A DNA stretch of 39,253 nucleotides from Desulfobacterales bacterium (GCA_029211065.1 JARGFK010000037.1:1-39253), one strand, 5' to 3'. Shown: positions 17,962 through 26,563, counted from the stretch's first letter. The notes: generated by a model from the sequence alone, not told the origin. Program-made: numbers and translations.

Positions 17962-19338
17962 TTATACGGTTCTGGAATAGCGCGCCTGGTCCTCTTTGCG
18001 TTCAAGGTATCCGTCAAAATTCATCGCTATGTTTCTGATCAGAAATCGGCCCATGTCCGTAACGTGCAATTTTCTGCCTTCAATCCTGATGAGCTGATCG
18101 TCCCCCATTGTTTTCAAATTCCCGAGCCCCCACCTGAAGTAAGATTCAAAGTCGATGCCAAATTCATCCTCGATGGCCTTAAAGTCCAATTCAAAATCGC
18201 ACATGAGCCGCGTAATCACTTTACGCCGCAACACATCATCGGGATTGAGCCGGCAGCCCCTGACCGTCGGCAGGATCCCTTTATCCAGTGCGGCAAAATA
18301 TTCCTTTTCTTCCTTTTCATTCTGGGCATAGATGTTACCGAATTGACTGATGCTGGTAATGCCCATGGCATATAGATCGGCGCCTGCGTTGGTGCTGTAC
18401 CCTTGAAAATTTCGATAAAGCTTCTTCTCTTTTAGCGCCACCGCCAGTTCATCACCCGGTTTGGCAAAATGATCCATCCCGATGAATACGTAGCCGGCGC
18501 CCGTCAGTTTCTCCACCGACATTTTCAGGATGCTTAATTTCTCTTCGGGCGTCGGCAGATCTTCCAAACGAATCAGTTTCTGGTGTTTTTTCATCCACGG
18601 GACATAAGCGAAATTAAATAATGCAATTCTATCCGGATAAATATCGATGATCGTATCAACGGTCTTTTCAAAATTATACGCCGTCTGAAAAGGGAGGCCA
18701 TATATTAAATCGACATTTAAACTTTCAAACCCCAACTCCCGGACCCAGTCCACCACACGCCGCGTCAGCGTTTCCGGCTGGATCCGGTTTACCGCTTTTT
18801 GGACCTTTGCATTAACGTCTTGAACACCCATGCTGACCCGGTTAAAGCCGCCGGACCGTAATGAGACCAGATGGTCTTTGGTCAGTTCGCGCGGGTCGAT
18901 CTCGCAACTGACTTCCGCGTCCGGCGCTATTTCAAAACGTTGCCGGATGTAGGCAATCAAATCCGAAATTTCATCGGGATTCAGATGAGTGGGGGTGCCG
19001 CCCCCCCAGTGCTGCTGAACTGTTCTCCGATCCTTTGGGATCAGGCTCTGAATGTGATCGATTTCCTTTTTCAAGTATTTCAGATAGCGCTGAATCCTAT
19101 CGCGGTTATGGGTGACAATCATATTGCAGCCGCAGAAGTAGCAAAGCGTGTCACAAAACGGCAGATGAAAGTATAAAGACAAATCCGCAAGACCGCCCCC
19201 CTGATTTGTCTGTATGATTTCGTTTAAAAAATCCGCATGGGTAAATGCGTCGCTGAATTGCGGCGCAGTGGGGTAGCTTGTGTACCGCGGCCCCGGTTTG
19301 TCATATTTTTTTATTAAATCGATATCGATGCTCAGCAA
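17962..19338 (-). CDS. hemN: Oxygen-independent coproporphyrinogen III oxidase, radical SAM
   Basis: The 458-residue protein has the HemN start (KYDKPGPRYTSYPTAPQF) and the radical-SAM cluster cysteines C62, C66 and C69 in FCDTLCYFCGCN, at the same positions as E. coli HemN. This distinguishes it from HemW. Other HemN blocks are GGGTPTHLNPDE, FNRVSMGVQD and the C-terminal HemN domain with RGCRLNPDD. It decarboxylates coproporphyrinogen III to protoporphyrinogen IX without oxygen. TTG at 19338 overlaps the hemE stop by 7 nt, indicating coupling. Confidence 0.96.
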   Translation of the reverse strand: MLSIDIDLIKKYDKPGPRYTSYPTAPQFSDAFTHADFLNEIIQTNQGGGLADLSLYFHLPFCDTLCYFCGCNMIVTHNRDRIQRYLKYLKKEIDHIQSLIPKDRRTVQQHWGGGTPTHLNPDEISDLIAYIRQRFEIAPDAEVSCEIDPRELTKDHLVSLRSGGFNRVSMGVQDVNAKVQKAVNRIQPETLTRRVVDWVRELGFESLNVDLIYGLPFQTAYNFEKTVDTIIDIYPDRIALFNFAYVPWMKKHQKLIRLEDLPTPEEKLSILKMSVEKLTGAGYVFIGMDHFAKPGDELAVALKEKKLYRNFQGYSTNAGADLYAMGITSISQFGNIYAQNEKEEKEYFAALDKGILPTVRGCRLNPDDVLRRKVITRLMCDFELDFKAIEDEFGIDFESYFRWGLGNLKTMGDDQLIRIEGRKLHVTDMGRFLIRNIAMNFDGYLERKEDQARYSRTV

Positions 19339-20399
19339 GGTTTTTCCCTTTTTTCATGGAAAACAACGCTTTTCTCTTTAACGAAATCCACCAGAAATTT
19401 CAGGTTGTCGGGCGAGACATCCGGAAGGATCCCGTGACCGAGATTAAAAACATGGCCGTCATGATGGCCGTAGGATTCTAAAACCTTCCAGGCTTGCCGG
19501 GCGATATTTTCCTGGTGCATGTAGAGAACCGTGGGGTCAAGGTTGCCCTGCAGAGCGACCTTATGGCCGATCATTTCCCGAACCTCACCGATATCCATTG
19601 TCCAATCAAGGCCCAGTACATCGGCGCCGCAAGCGGCCAGCCTGTTCAGCCTGAAATGAACCCCCTTGGCAAATACGATGACCGGCTCATCCCCTCGTTT
19701 GATCTGAGAGATGATCCTTTTGATATATTTCAAGGAAAACGTTTCAAAATCATCCGGAGAAAGGATCCCTCCCCATGTGTCGAAAATCTGAACCGCGTTG
19801 ACGCCCGCCTCGATTTTGGCGCTCAAATATTCTGCGGCGGTATCGGCGATCATTTCCAACAGTCGATGGGCCGCACGGGGTTGGTTGTAGATAAAATTTT
19901 TAACTTTTGAAAAATTTTTTGAACCCTGGCCCTCAACCATGTAGGTCAGCAGGGTCCAGGGGGAGCCGCTGAAACCGATCAGGGGAACCCTGCCGGCCAA
20001 TTCTTTTTTTGCCAGTGCCACCGCTTCGAGAACGTACTTTAAATCAACCGAGGGATCAATGATTCTGATCCGTCCGATATCATCTTCGTTTCGAATCGGA
20101 TGCGGAAATACCGGCCCCGTACCTTCGTGCATCTCCAGGTGCATGCCCATCGCTTCGGGGATCACCAGGATATCGGAAAAGATAATGGCGGCATCCACAC
20201 CGATGAGTTCCACCGGCTGAATGGTAACCTCGGCGGCCAGTTCCGGTGTTTTGCACATGGTCATAAAATCAGCCTGCTGGCGGATCGCACGATACTCCGG
20301 CAGATACCGGCCGGCCTGACGCATGACCCATATGGGGGTGCGTTCAACCGGAAGCCGCCTGCACGCTCTTAAAAACAGATCATTTTTGAGTAAAGCCAC
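19332..20399 (-). CDS. hemE: Uroporphyrinogen decarboxylase
   Basis: The 355-residue protein carries the two HemE signatures: RTPIWVMRQAGRYLPEYR (substrate-binding arginines) and GFSGSPWTLLTYMVEG. The catalytic aspartate is in AAIIFSDILVIPEAMG. It converts uroporphyrinogen III to coproporphyrinogen III. It starts with GTG at 20399, 4 nt after GGGAGG (20404-20409). It is first in the hemE-hemN-hemH-hemY run. Bases 20400-20554 upstream hold no gene and presumably the promoter. Confidence 0.97.
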   Translation of the reverse strand: MALLKNDLFLRACRRLPVERTPIWVMRQAGRYLPEYRAIRQQADFMTMCKTPELAAEVTIQPVELIGVDAAIIFSDILVIPEAMGMHLEMHEGTGPVFPHPIRNEDDIGRIRIIDPSVDLKYVLEAVALAKKELAGRVPLIGFSGSPWTLLTYMVEGQGSKNFSKVKNFIYNQPRAAHRLLEMIADTAAEYLSAKIEAGVNAVQIFDTWGGILSPDDFETFSLKYIKRIISQIKRGDEPVIVFAKGVHFRLNRLAACGADVLGLDWTMDIGEVREMIGHKVALQGNLDPTVLYMHQENIARQAWKVLESYGHHDGHVFNLGHGILPDVSPDNLKFLVDFVKEKSVVFHEKREKPC

Positions 20400-20554
20400 C
20401 TATCCTCCCAGTGTAAATGGTCTCTAATCGAAATGCGTCTAAAAAATTCTGACTGATATTTTTTCCCTTAATGCGTGCCGTGACCCTACAATGCGTGAAA
20501 TCTACCTGATAATCTAAGATAATAATCCGGGTTTGTAAATGGAAATTAGAGTCT

Positions 20555-21271
20555 TTATCTGCCCGGGCCGACCGTTGTGTCACCCTTAATTTTTTTGATT
20601 ATTTTCGGAATAAAAAAGGAGAATATAAAGAGCGCTATCGAAAAGAAAACCTTAAAAGACACCAGCCGGCCCCAGTCCCCCGAAGCCCAGACGTCCGCAA
20701 CGGTTCCGATAAAAAATGTAAAAATAAAGGTGCCGACGATAATCCCGAAGCCCGTTCCGAAAAAATAATCCCAGAAACCGACTTTGGTCAGGCCCATGCC
20801 GAAATTCATGGGTGTAAAGGGAAAATAGACCAGCCGAAGATACAAAACGGCGGCAAAACCGTTGCGCGCGATGGCATCGTCATATTTTTGAAGTTTTTCC
20901 CCGATCAGGGATGCTGCAAACTCTCTTCCCAGGGTTCGCCCGATATAAAAAGCCGCGCTGGCGCCCGCCATGGCGCCGATCCAGACATAAGCAAAGCCCC
21001 GGTATGGACCGAAAATGGCCGCGCCAATCCCGGTCAAGAGTGTCCCCGGCACAAAAAGGCACACCCCCACGGCATACACCAGCATAAAAATAAGCGGCGC
21101 CCACAGTCCGACCTTTTCCAGAAAAAGGCCCAGGGCATCAGCCGTGAGATAATCCTTTACCGGCGTAAATCGGACCAGCAAAATGGCTGCAACAATAAAG
21201 ACAACCAGCCCCACCGCTTTTACAATGCTTTTTGATTGGTTCGGTTTCGGCTGTCGCCGGGCGGGATTCAT
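20555..21271 (-). CDS. TVP38/TMEM64 (DedA/SNARE-associated) family membrane protein
   Basis: The 238-residue protein has about five to six hydrophobic segments. The family core is visible: FVPGTLLTGIGAAIFGPYRG, then GASAAFYIGRTLGR, and YLRLVYFPFTPMNFGMG. Members are inner-membrane proteins linked to lipid scrambling or flippase activity; the substrate here is unknown. The start has GGGAGG 8 nt upstream. It lies upstream of hemE on the same strand with a 155-nt gap. Confidence 0.9.
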   Translation of the reverse strand: MNPARRQPKPNQSKSIVKAVGLVVFIVAAILLVRFTPVKDYLTADALGLFLEKVGLWAPLIFMLVYAVGVCLFVPGTLLTGIGAAIFGPYRGFAYVWIGAMAGASAAFYIGRTLGREFAASLIGEKLQKYDDAIARNGFAAVLYLRLVYFPFTPMNFGMGLTKVGFWDYFFGTGFGIIVGTFIFTFFIGTVADVWASGDWGRLVSFKVFFSIALFIFSFFIPKIIKKIKGDTTVGPGR

Positions 21272-21718
21272 TCAACTTACCTCCCTGGGGTGAACAGTTT
21301 CACGGTTAAAACCATCATTTCCAGCTGAAATCGATTTAATACAAATACCATAAGGCGTTTTTGATGACAATCAACCATTTAAAGGGTGTTGTCTGTAAAG
21401 CGATTTGTTTTTATTGCTATTGAAGTATTTTTCATTTAAATCAAATGAAGCTCCCCGCAGCCAGCTGCGGGGTATCAAAGCGCAATTGCGCCGTAGCTTT
21501 AACCCGCCTACGCTCAGTTGAGCTTCGGTGCGGTTCACCTCGCCTTTCATCCCTGCTGCAAGCAGCAGGGTATTCAGGCGAAGGCGAATAAACTTTAAAC
21601 AGCACATGTTGACATTGCGTCCTTTGGTAGGCACATTATTATTAATTTTTGTAGAACAGACGAAGGGTTTTAGATAAAAACTTTTCAATCCGATCATCGC
21701 ACAACCCGACCCGAAAAA
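21272..21718. repeat. Gene-free region with two REP-like hairpins
   Basis: The stretch holds CCCCGCAG-CCAG-CTGCGGGG (21453-21472) and CCCTGCTGC-AA-GCAGCAGGG (21551-21570), set about 100 bp apart in a moderately conserved-looking spacer with a further palindrome GCGCAATTGCGC (21480-21491). This is the layout of REP/BIME elements mobilised by RAYT transposases, of which a remnant lies at 10711. The minus-strand reading frame through it (21371-21697) has no recognisable protein features. Confidence 0.55.
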
Positions 21719-22222
21719 ATGAATTCAACTGAAAAATCCGTCGATTACCTTATTTCGCGCAGCGGCATCGTCGGCCGGCAGATTTTAAAACTGGCCCGCT
21801 GGATGCTCATAGACAACGGCGAACCGGAAAAACAGTCGCATGGTTTGTCCGGTTTTTGGCAGCAACAGATTCGACATAATCGCCTGCTGCTCATCCGTGC
21901 ATTGAGCGGTTTTATGATGGCTTTTTATACCTATTACATCGGGGGCTCCCTGACCCGCAGCGATCAGCAGACTTTTGCAAAGCTTAACAATATGGACGGC
22001 AACGCCTACCGGTTGACGCTCTATAATGCCCTCTTTTGCGGGATCCCCAGTGCCATGGGGTATTTTTTGCTGGGGGAAGGCTTCAGCCTTTTGAAAGGCA
22101 TCCATTCCCTGGCTGAACTCCCGTCTTTGATTGCCCAGCGAACATCCCTGGCCATGGGCCTGCTCAGCCTTGCCGTGGATATTTTTCGCATGATCGATTC
22201 TGCCTGGCATCGCCTCTGCTAG
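21719..22222 (+). CDS. Unknown membrane protein, possibly interrupted by in-frame UAG
   Basis: I do not recognise this 167-residue protein. It has three hydrophobic stretches (LLIRALSGFMMAFYTYYIGG, LYNALFCGIPSAMGYFLL, SLAMGLLSLAVDIF), suggesting an inner-membrane protein. The frame ends at TAG 22220-22222 but stays open to TAA 22355-22357 with GC-rich third positions and a plausible membrane-protein sequence (APLGMFPIIINLPTYLK). The real product may therefore be 211 residues, either with a nonsense mutation or with readthrough. The ribosome site before ATG 21719 is weak. The next gene starts 41 nt after the extended end. Confidence 0.5.
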   Translation: MNSTEKSVDYLISRSGIVGRQILKLARWMLIDNGEPEKQSHGLSGFWQQQIRHNRLLLIRALSGFMMAFYTYYIGGSLTRSDQQTFAKLNNMDGNAYRLTLYNALFCGIPSAMGYFLLGEGFSLLKGIHSLAELPSLIAQRTSLAMGLLSLAVDIFRMIDSAWHRLC

Positions 22223-22398
22223 GCACCCCTGGGCATGTTTCCCATCATCATCAATCTGCCCACGTACCTGAAGCTGATATGGACCCGGATCGCCCCGTCG
22301 ACAAAAACATCAACTCCTATCCGGCGCGCAAATCAATCATCCAAAAATAATAGATAACAGCAATTGTATCGCATATCAATCTGATGAGGAGAACAGTT

Positions 22399-23346
22399 AT
22401 GGTCATCATATCCCCCCGCCGGTTTACCCAAAAATTACGTTTGGCCGCAGCGATTGCCTCCTGTTTCGGGTTACTGACCGCCATTTGCTCTTGCGCAACT
22501 TCGGGCCAAGATATTGAACCCAAATTTACACGGTCATCAGGGGCTGAATTTGCCAAGGGCAGCCGCAAGCTCGATGTTCCCTACGTGGTCACTCATCAGG
22601 CCGTCGTCAGGGCCATGCTTGACCTGGCAGCCGTCAAGCCGGACGAATTCCTGATCGACCTCGGCTCCGGTGACGGTCGTATAAATATTTTAGCTGCCAA
22701 AAATCACGGCGCCCGGGGGTTTGGGGTTGATCTGAACGACAAGCTGGTGGATTTGAGCCGACAGTATGCCAAGCAGGCCGGCGTTTCAGATCGGATCGAC
22801 TTCTACGTAAAAGACATCTTTTTAACCGATATCAACAGGGCCGATGTGGTGACGATGTATTTACTGCCGGAAGTCAATTTAAAACTGCGGCCCAAACTGT
22901 TGGGCGAACTCAATCCCGGCGTACGCGTGATTTCACAGGATTTTCACATGGAAGCCTAGCGCCCGGATAGCATCCGGACGCTAAAAGATGAAAGCGGGGA
23001 GGAACGATACCTTTACCTGTGGATCATACCTGCCGAGGTGGGCGGCCGGTGGCAATGGCAAATCCCCATCCTCAGCAGCGACCAGCGTTTCGTTCTGGAA
23101 GTGAATCAGCATTTCCAGGATATCGAAGGGGCAGCACTGAATCAGGATATTCTCTGGCGTATTTTTAACCCGTCCCTGAAGGGTGATCAGATTCGATTTT
23201 CGTTGATCAGCGAGGCGGATGACCGTATCGTTCAGCAGGATTACCAGGGCCGCGTAAAGGGAAACATCATTGAAGGAACGGTCCGGTTAGGCGGAACCAT
23301 GGCCCCGGAAAGTCTGGAATGGAAAGCTGAACGTATCCACAAATAA
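22399..23346 (+). pseudogene. SAM-dependent methyltransferase lipoprotein-like gene split by in-frame UAG
   Basis: From ATG 22399 (GAGGAG 7 nt upstream) the protein begins with a lipoprotein-like signal (AIASCFGLLTAICSCAT). A class I methyltransferase domain follows with motif I IDLGSGDGR and GFGVDLNDKLVDLS. TAG at 22957-22959 interrupts the sequence ISQDFHMEA-stop-RPDSIRTLKDESGEERYLYLWIIPAE. The frame then runs on to 23346 with a coherent beta-rich C-terminal part. Relatives of this methyltransferase type have tryptophan at this point (DW-x-PD), so TGG to TAG is the simplest change. The product may be exported and act on lipid or cell-envelope substrates; the substrate is unknown. Confidence 0.7.
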
Positions 23347-23445
23347 ACCCCGGCGCAGGGTGTTCATTCCCTGGGGACCCCTTCTTTTGTTGGGCGGCAA
23401 AAACAAACCGTTCCCCAGAACCGGCCAATCTCACACCTAAATCGG

Positions 23446-23485
23446 CACCCCGTTGAATTTCCCCTAACGGGGTGTTTTAAATTTT
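23446..23485 (+). terminator. Rho-independent terminator
   Basis: A perfect 9-bp stem CACCCCGTT / AACGGGGTG (23446-23454 and 23466-23474) with an 11-nt loop is followed by TTTTAAATTTTCC. It lies about 100 nt after the methyltransferase gene and before the ABM gene. Confidence 0.6.
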
Positions 23486-23582
23486 CCTTTTTTATGATAT
23501 CCTTTTTACACCTTGATGGTGTAACCCAACAAAGTTTACGGCACAGCCCTTCCCCTAAACGCATTTAACAAAGGAGGAGACG

Positions 23583-23879
23583 ATGGCAGTAAAAATCCTG
23601 ATTAAACGGACAGTCCCCCTGGACAAAGCCAGAGAAATGATCCCCCTTGTCAGGCAAATGCGAAGCCTGGCAAACAATCAGCCGGGGTATATTTCCGGTG
23701 AAACCTTAAAAAGCCTGGACCAGCCCGACACCTTTCTGGTTATCAGTACCTGGCAATCCTCAGATGACTGGGGCAAGTGGTTGTTAAGCAAGGAAAGGCA
23801 GGGTGTTCAGGAAAAAATCGATTCGCTGCTGGGTGGAAAGACCGAATACGAAATGTTTTATTACGGCTTCACGGAATAA
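23583..23879 (+). CDS. Antibiotic biosynthesis monooxygenase (ABM) domain protein
   Basis: This is a 98-residue single-domain protein with the dimeric alpha+beta barrel pattern: VKILIKRTVP strand, GYISGETLKSLDQPDTFLVISTWQSSDDWGKWL (the conserved W-x-S-x-x-x-W block), and a C-terminal strand YEMFYYGF. The start is fixed by AAAGGAGGAG at 23570-23579. Such small proteins include monooxygenases and heme-degrading enzymes; the activity cannot be told. It is flanked by terminators on both sides and so is probably monocistronic. Confidence 0.8.
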   Translation: MAVKILIKRTVPLDKAREMIPLVRQMRSLANNQPGYISGETLKSLDQPDTFLVISTWQSSDDWGKWLLSKERQGVQEKIDSLLGGKTEYEMFYYGFTE

Positions 23880-23933
23880 CCCAAAAACAAATCGGTTAAA
23901 GATCCTGTTCGGACCTGCTGTCTTCTATTACCC

Positions 23934-23977
23934 AAAAAATGCCCTGTCACGCCATTTGGCGGAACAGGGCATTTTTT
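23934..23977. terminator. Bidirectional terminator between convergent ABM and AOR genes
   Basis: A 14-bp stem AAAAAATGCCCTGT (23934-23947) pairs with ACAGGGCATTTTTT (23964-23977), with an inner GCC/GGC. The A and T tracts give a U-tail on both strands. It lies 55 nt after the ABM stop and 17 nt before the AOR gene end. Confidence 0.85.
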
Positions 23978-23994
23978 AACCATCTATCGTTTGT

Positions 23995-26157
23995 TTATAT
24001 ATTTGGTATGCGTTCCCGCGCTGCCTGAACGATGCTGAAATACTCGTCCTTGTTAAATCCCAGACGGACCAGGGTTTCATCCCGGGGAATGCCGTTGGGA
24101 TCGTACCCCTTTTCCTGATAAACCACATCGGTTAATTTGTCATATTGGCTGTTTCGATATTTTTGTAAAGCGGTCAGCATCTCTTCATCCCCCATGCCGT
24201 TCACCTGAATACCGGCCACATCAGCGAGATATTGCTGATAATACGCTTTGCGTGAAAGGAATTCGTTCATATAAACCGGTGCTTTGGCCCGCAGGGGAAT
24301 CACATCATGTTCGCGGGTCCCGAATCCCTGGCGCAGATTAATCAGCTTATGCAGAAGGTAGCTTCGCTCCGACTCCGCCAGGAGATCGTCCAGTGTTTTT
24401 TGGGTCCCCAGGGTGCCGTTTACCAAACCGAGATAATACGCGATCGTCGGAAGATTTTTGGCAGGATCCTCCGTGTTTTTTGCCTCGGGGTGACGCACAT
24501 CAATCCATGGCAGCTTGCAGAGGCCGACAATGTTAAACCAGGTGCGAAACAGCGGAAACCATCTTAATGCCGACGCCTTTTTTTCAAAGGTGGGCAGCTC
24601 TTTTTTGATCTGATCCAGGGCGATGAGCCAGGCTTCGTCGTGCTGCGGCCCTTTCAGGGCAAAACCATAGCCGCCCTGCTGGGCCAGCGATTCCTTGGTA
24701 ATGTACATCGAAAATTCCAGGCCTTTACTCTCCATGGCAAAAAGTTCCAGCTCGGCCATGATCTCCCCCGAAAGTTGACCGTTGCGTGATGCCACAAGGT
24801 TCGCAATATAATGCTTCATGTGGCGCACGCCTTTGCCGGCCTCCCTGGCCAGGCCCTTTTCACCGGAAGCCATGCGATGCAGCAGTTCTAAAACCGTATC
24901 CGCACGGCCCCATTCCAGCTTGAGCCCATCGGTGTCTTCAGGCGTCAGGATGTTGCGCTCATAGGCTTCAAACAGGAACGACATCACCACGCCGGCGCTG
25001 ATGGTATCGAGACCGTACTCGTCACAGTACCAGGCATACTCGAGCATGCCGTCGATATCAAAAACACCCAAGTTGGTAACCGCCGCCGCTGTTTCGTACT
25101 CCGGTCCATCCACCGCAACGGTCTTGCCGGCGTGGGGTCCGGACTTGAGGGTATATTCCTCGCATCCCTTGGTACAGGCCAGGTTGCAGCCCGCAAAACA
25201 GCCATCGGGTTTTCGCTGTTCAAAAACGCTGTTTTCAAATATCTTGCCGGACACATCCTTGGCGCGTTCATCTGAGCCATATTGATAGTTATTTATCGGC
25301 AGCAGATGATGCGGATTCATCATGTCTATCAGAGAGGTCGTCCCCTGGGTGCCCAGGCTCATGGAATTCGGGTCCACCTCGCGGATGACGCTGCGGATGT
25401 TTTTGCCGGCGTCCCGCAACTGCTCACGGTCGGCTGGATGGTTGGAAATGCCGGCAGAGATATCACATTTCACAACGATGCCCCTGAGTCCCTTGGTGCG
25501 CATGACCGTACCCAGACCGCCGCGGCCGGCTTGCTTGGCCCGGCAGCGTTTTCGTCTGACATCGTAGTAAATACTGTTGACACAGCCGAAATGCGTTTGT
25601 CCGGCGCCCCGACCCGCACACACAAAAGCCACCCCAACAGGATTTCCCTCGCCTTTGTATTGATCGATCACCTTTTCAGCTTCAAGCAAAGAAAATTCCG
25701 TTTGGGGCGCATCGACGATCTCTATCTTGCCCCTGTCGCCGTCAATGACAACCATGACGTCTGCGGCTGATTTTCCGGTAATGGCGATGGCGTCAAAGCC
25801 TGCCTGTTTTACCAGCGGGAAAAAATAGCCGCCGACATTGGAATCGCAAAATGTCCGGGTCAGGGGGGAAATCGACCCCACGATAAATTTGCCGGTGCCG
25901 GCAAATCCGCTTTCCCCGCAAAACGGTCCGCCGGCAAGGGCCAGTACGTTTTCCGGGCTGTCATAAGTCGTATCGCTATGGGTGCCGTCATAGACAAGTT
26001 TCAGACAATAACCCCGGCCGCCGACAAACATGCTTCGCGTTTGGTCCGAAATCTTTTCAACAACGATGCTGCGGCTGCCGAGGTCAACTCTCAGCAGCCG
26101 GTCGGTATATCCTCTTTCCACCGCCGCTTTGGAATAATCAATTGAATTAATAGCCAT
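23995..26157 (-). CDS. aor: Tungsten-type aldehyde:ferredoxin oxidoreductase family protein
   Basis: The 720-residue protein has the AOR N-terminal domain (LLRVDLGSRSIVVEKI, FVGGRGYCLKLVYD) and the pterin-binding AGRGGLGTVMR block. The cluster-ligand region has C320, C324, C328 and C332 in DGCFAGCNLACTKGC, followed by GPEYETAAA and a distal C547 in VGLCKLPW. Family members oxidise aldehydes, or reduce acids or acyl-CoA, with a W- or Mo-bispyranopterin and one 4Fe-4S cluster. The first cysteines are spaced C-x3-C-x3-C, where AOR usually has C-x2-C-x3-C. ATG 26157 is chosen for AAAGGAGT 6 nt upstream; a longer frame to 26226 would include the promoter. The divergent tungstate importer supports W rather than Mo. 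The substrate is unknown. Confidence 0.9.
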   Translation of the reverse strand: MAINSIDYSKAAVERGYTDRLLRVDLGSRSIVVEKISDQTRSMFVGGRGYCLKLVYDGTHSDTTYDSPENVLALAGGPFCGESGFAGTGKFIVGSISPLTRTFCDSNVGGYFFPLVKQAGFDAIAITGKSAADVMVVIDGDRGKIEIVDAPQTEFSLLEAEKVIDQYKGEGNPVGVAFVCAGRGAGQTHFGCVNSIYYDVRRKRCRAKQAGRGGLGTVMRTKGLRGIVVKCDISAGISNHPADREQLRDAGKNIRSVIREVDPNSMSLGTQGTTSLIDMMNPHHLLPINNYQYGSDERAKDVSGKIFENSVFEQRKPDGCFAGCNLACTKGCEEYTLKSGPHAGKTVAVDGPEYETAAAVTNLGVFDIDGMLEYAWYCDEYGLDTISAGVVMSFLFEAYERNILTPEDTDGLKLEWGRADTVLELLHRMASGEKGLAREAGKGVRHMKHYIANLVASRNGQLSGEIMAELELFAMESKGLEFSMYITKESLAQQGGYGFALKGPQHDEAWLIALDQIKKELPTFEKKASALRWFPLFRTWFNIVGLCKLPWIDVRHPEAKNTEDPAKNLPTIAYYLGLVNGTLGTQKTLDDLLAESERSYLLHKLINLRQGFGTREHDVIPLRAKAPVYMNEFLSRKAYYQQYLADVAGIQVNGMGDEEMLTALQKYRNSQYDKLTDVVYQEKGYDPNGIPRDETLVRLGFNKDEYFSIVQAARERIPNI

Positions 26158-26196
26158 ATTATACTCCTTTGTAAAATTCAGCTTTCGTAAAGAGGT

Positions 26197-26226
26197 TATA
26201 TAGTAGAGATTGTGATTAGCTGTCAA
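26197..26226 (-). promoter_or_regulatory. Sigma70-type promoter of the AOR gene
   Basis: On the minus strand TTGACA (26226-26221) is followed after 18 nt by TATATA (26202-26197), about 40 nt before the start codon. A perfect palindrome CTTACAGTAAG (26235-26245) sits just upstream of the -35 box and is a candidate operator. Confidence 0.6.
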
Positions 26227-26310
26227 GTTAAAGACTTACAGTAAGCATCCATACTATCCAAAATAATTTAAAATCAGGCCGTTGGGGATGAGAACAGAAG
26301 GTCACCACTG

Positions 26311-26338
26311 CGTCATGCCCGCGCAGGCGGACATCCAG
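26311..26338. repeat. Dispersed-repeat-like CGTCATGCCCGCG element
   Basis: The segment CGTCATGCCCGCGCAGGCGG followed by ACATCCAG resembles the widespread short repeat of the form GTCATTCCCGCG-N-GCGGGAATCCAG, with an imperfect GCCCGC/GCGG stem. It lies in the gene-free region between the divergent AOR and regulator genes. It is probably a decayed single copy. Confidence 0.4.
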
Positions 26339-26476
26339 AAATTCTGTCATTCAGGTTAATTTATTTTATGATGTTATTTATGGTAATTATAAGTAATTTG
26401 TAGAAAATATAATATACAAGATTAAAATTATATTGACTGATAATAACTTAAAAAGTATGATTTCCGGGAATTTTAA

Positions 26477-26530
26477 CCGGATATTGACCCGGACGGATGC
26501 ACCCATTGTCCGTCCGGAAACGTCAACCGG
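26477..26530 (+). promoter_or_regulatory. Structured leader upstream of the HTH-PBP regulator
   Basis: Three nested complementary blocks form one long hairpin. CCGG (26477-26480) pairs with 26527-26530, TTGAC (26484-26488) with GTCAA (26522-26526), and CCGGACGGA (26489-26497) with TCCGTCCGG (26509-26517) around an 11-nt loop. There is no U-tract, so it is not a simple terminator. It ends 33 nt before the start codon, so it could be a regulatory RNA leader or a DNA operator. Confidence 0.45.
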
Positions 26531-26563
26531 ATCATGCACGGGATTAACCGCCGGGAGCATCAA

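Noticed and set aside
21371-21697. 108-codon minus-strand frame
   Set aside because: It runs through the REP-like hairpins, has no ribosome site and no recognisable domain.
22957-22959. Pyrrolysine at the UAG
   Set aside because: No pyl gene in the window and the expected residue is Trp, one base from UAG; held only as a remote option.
26158-26226. N-terminal extension of the AOR gene
   Set aside because: It would contain the -35/-10 promoter; ATG 26157 has the ribosome site.
26311-26338. CRISPR repeat
   Set aside because: Only one copy, no spacer array and no cas genes; it looks like a dispersed intergenic repeat.
26477-26530. Molybdenum/tungsten cofactor riboswitch
   Set aside because: The location fits but I do not see the conserved internal motifs; kept only as a structured leader.
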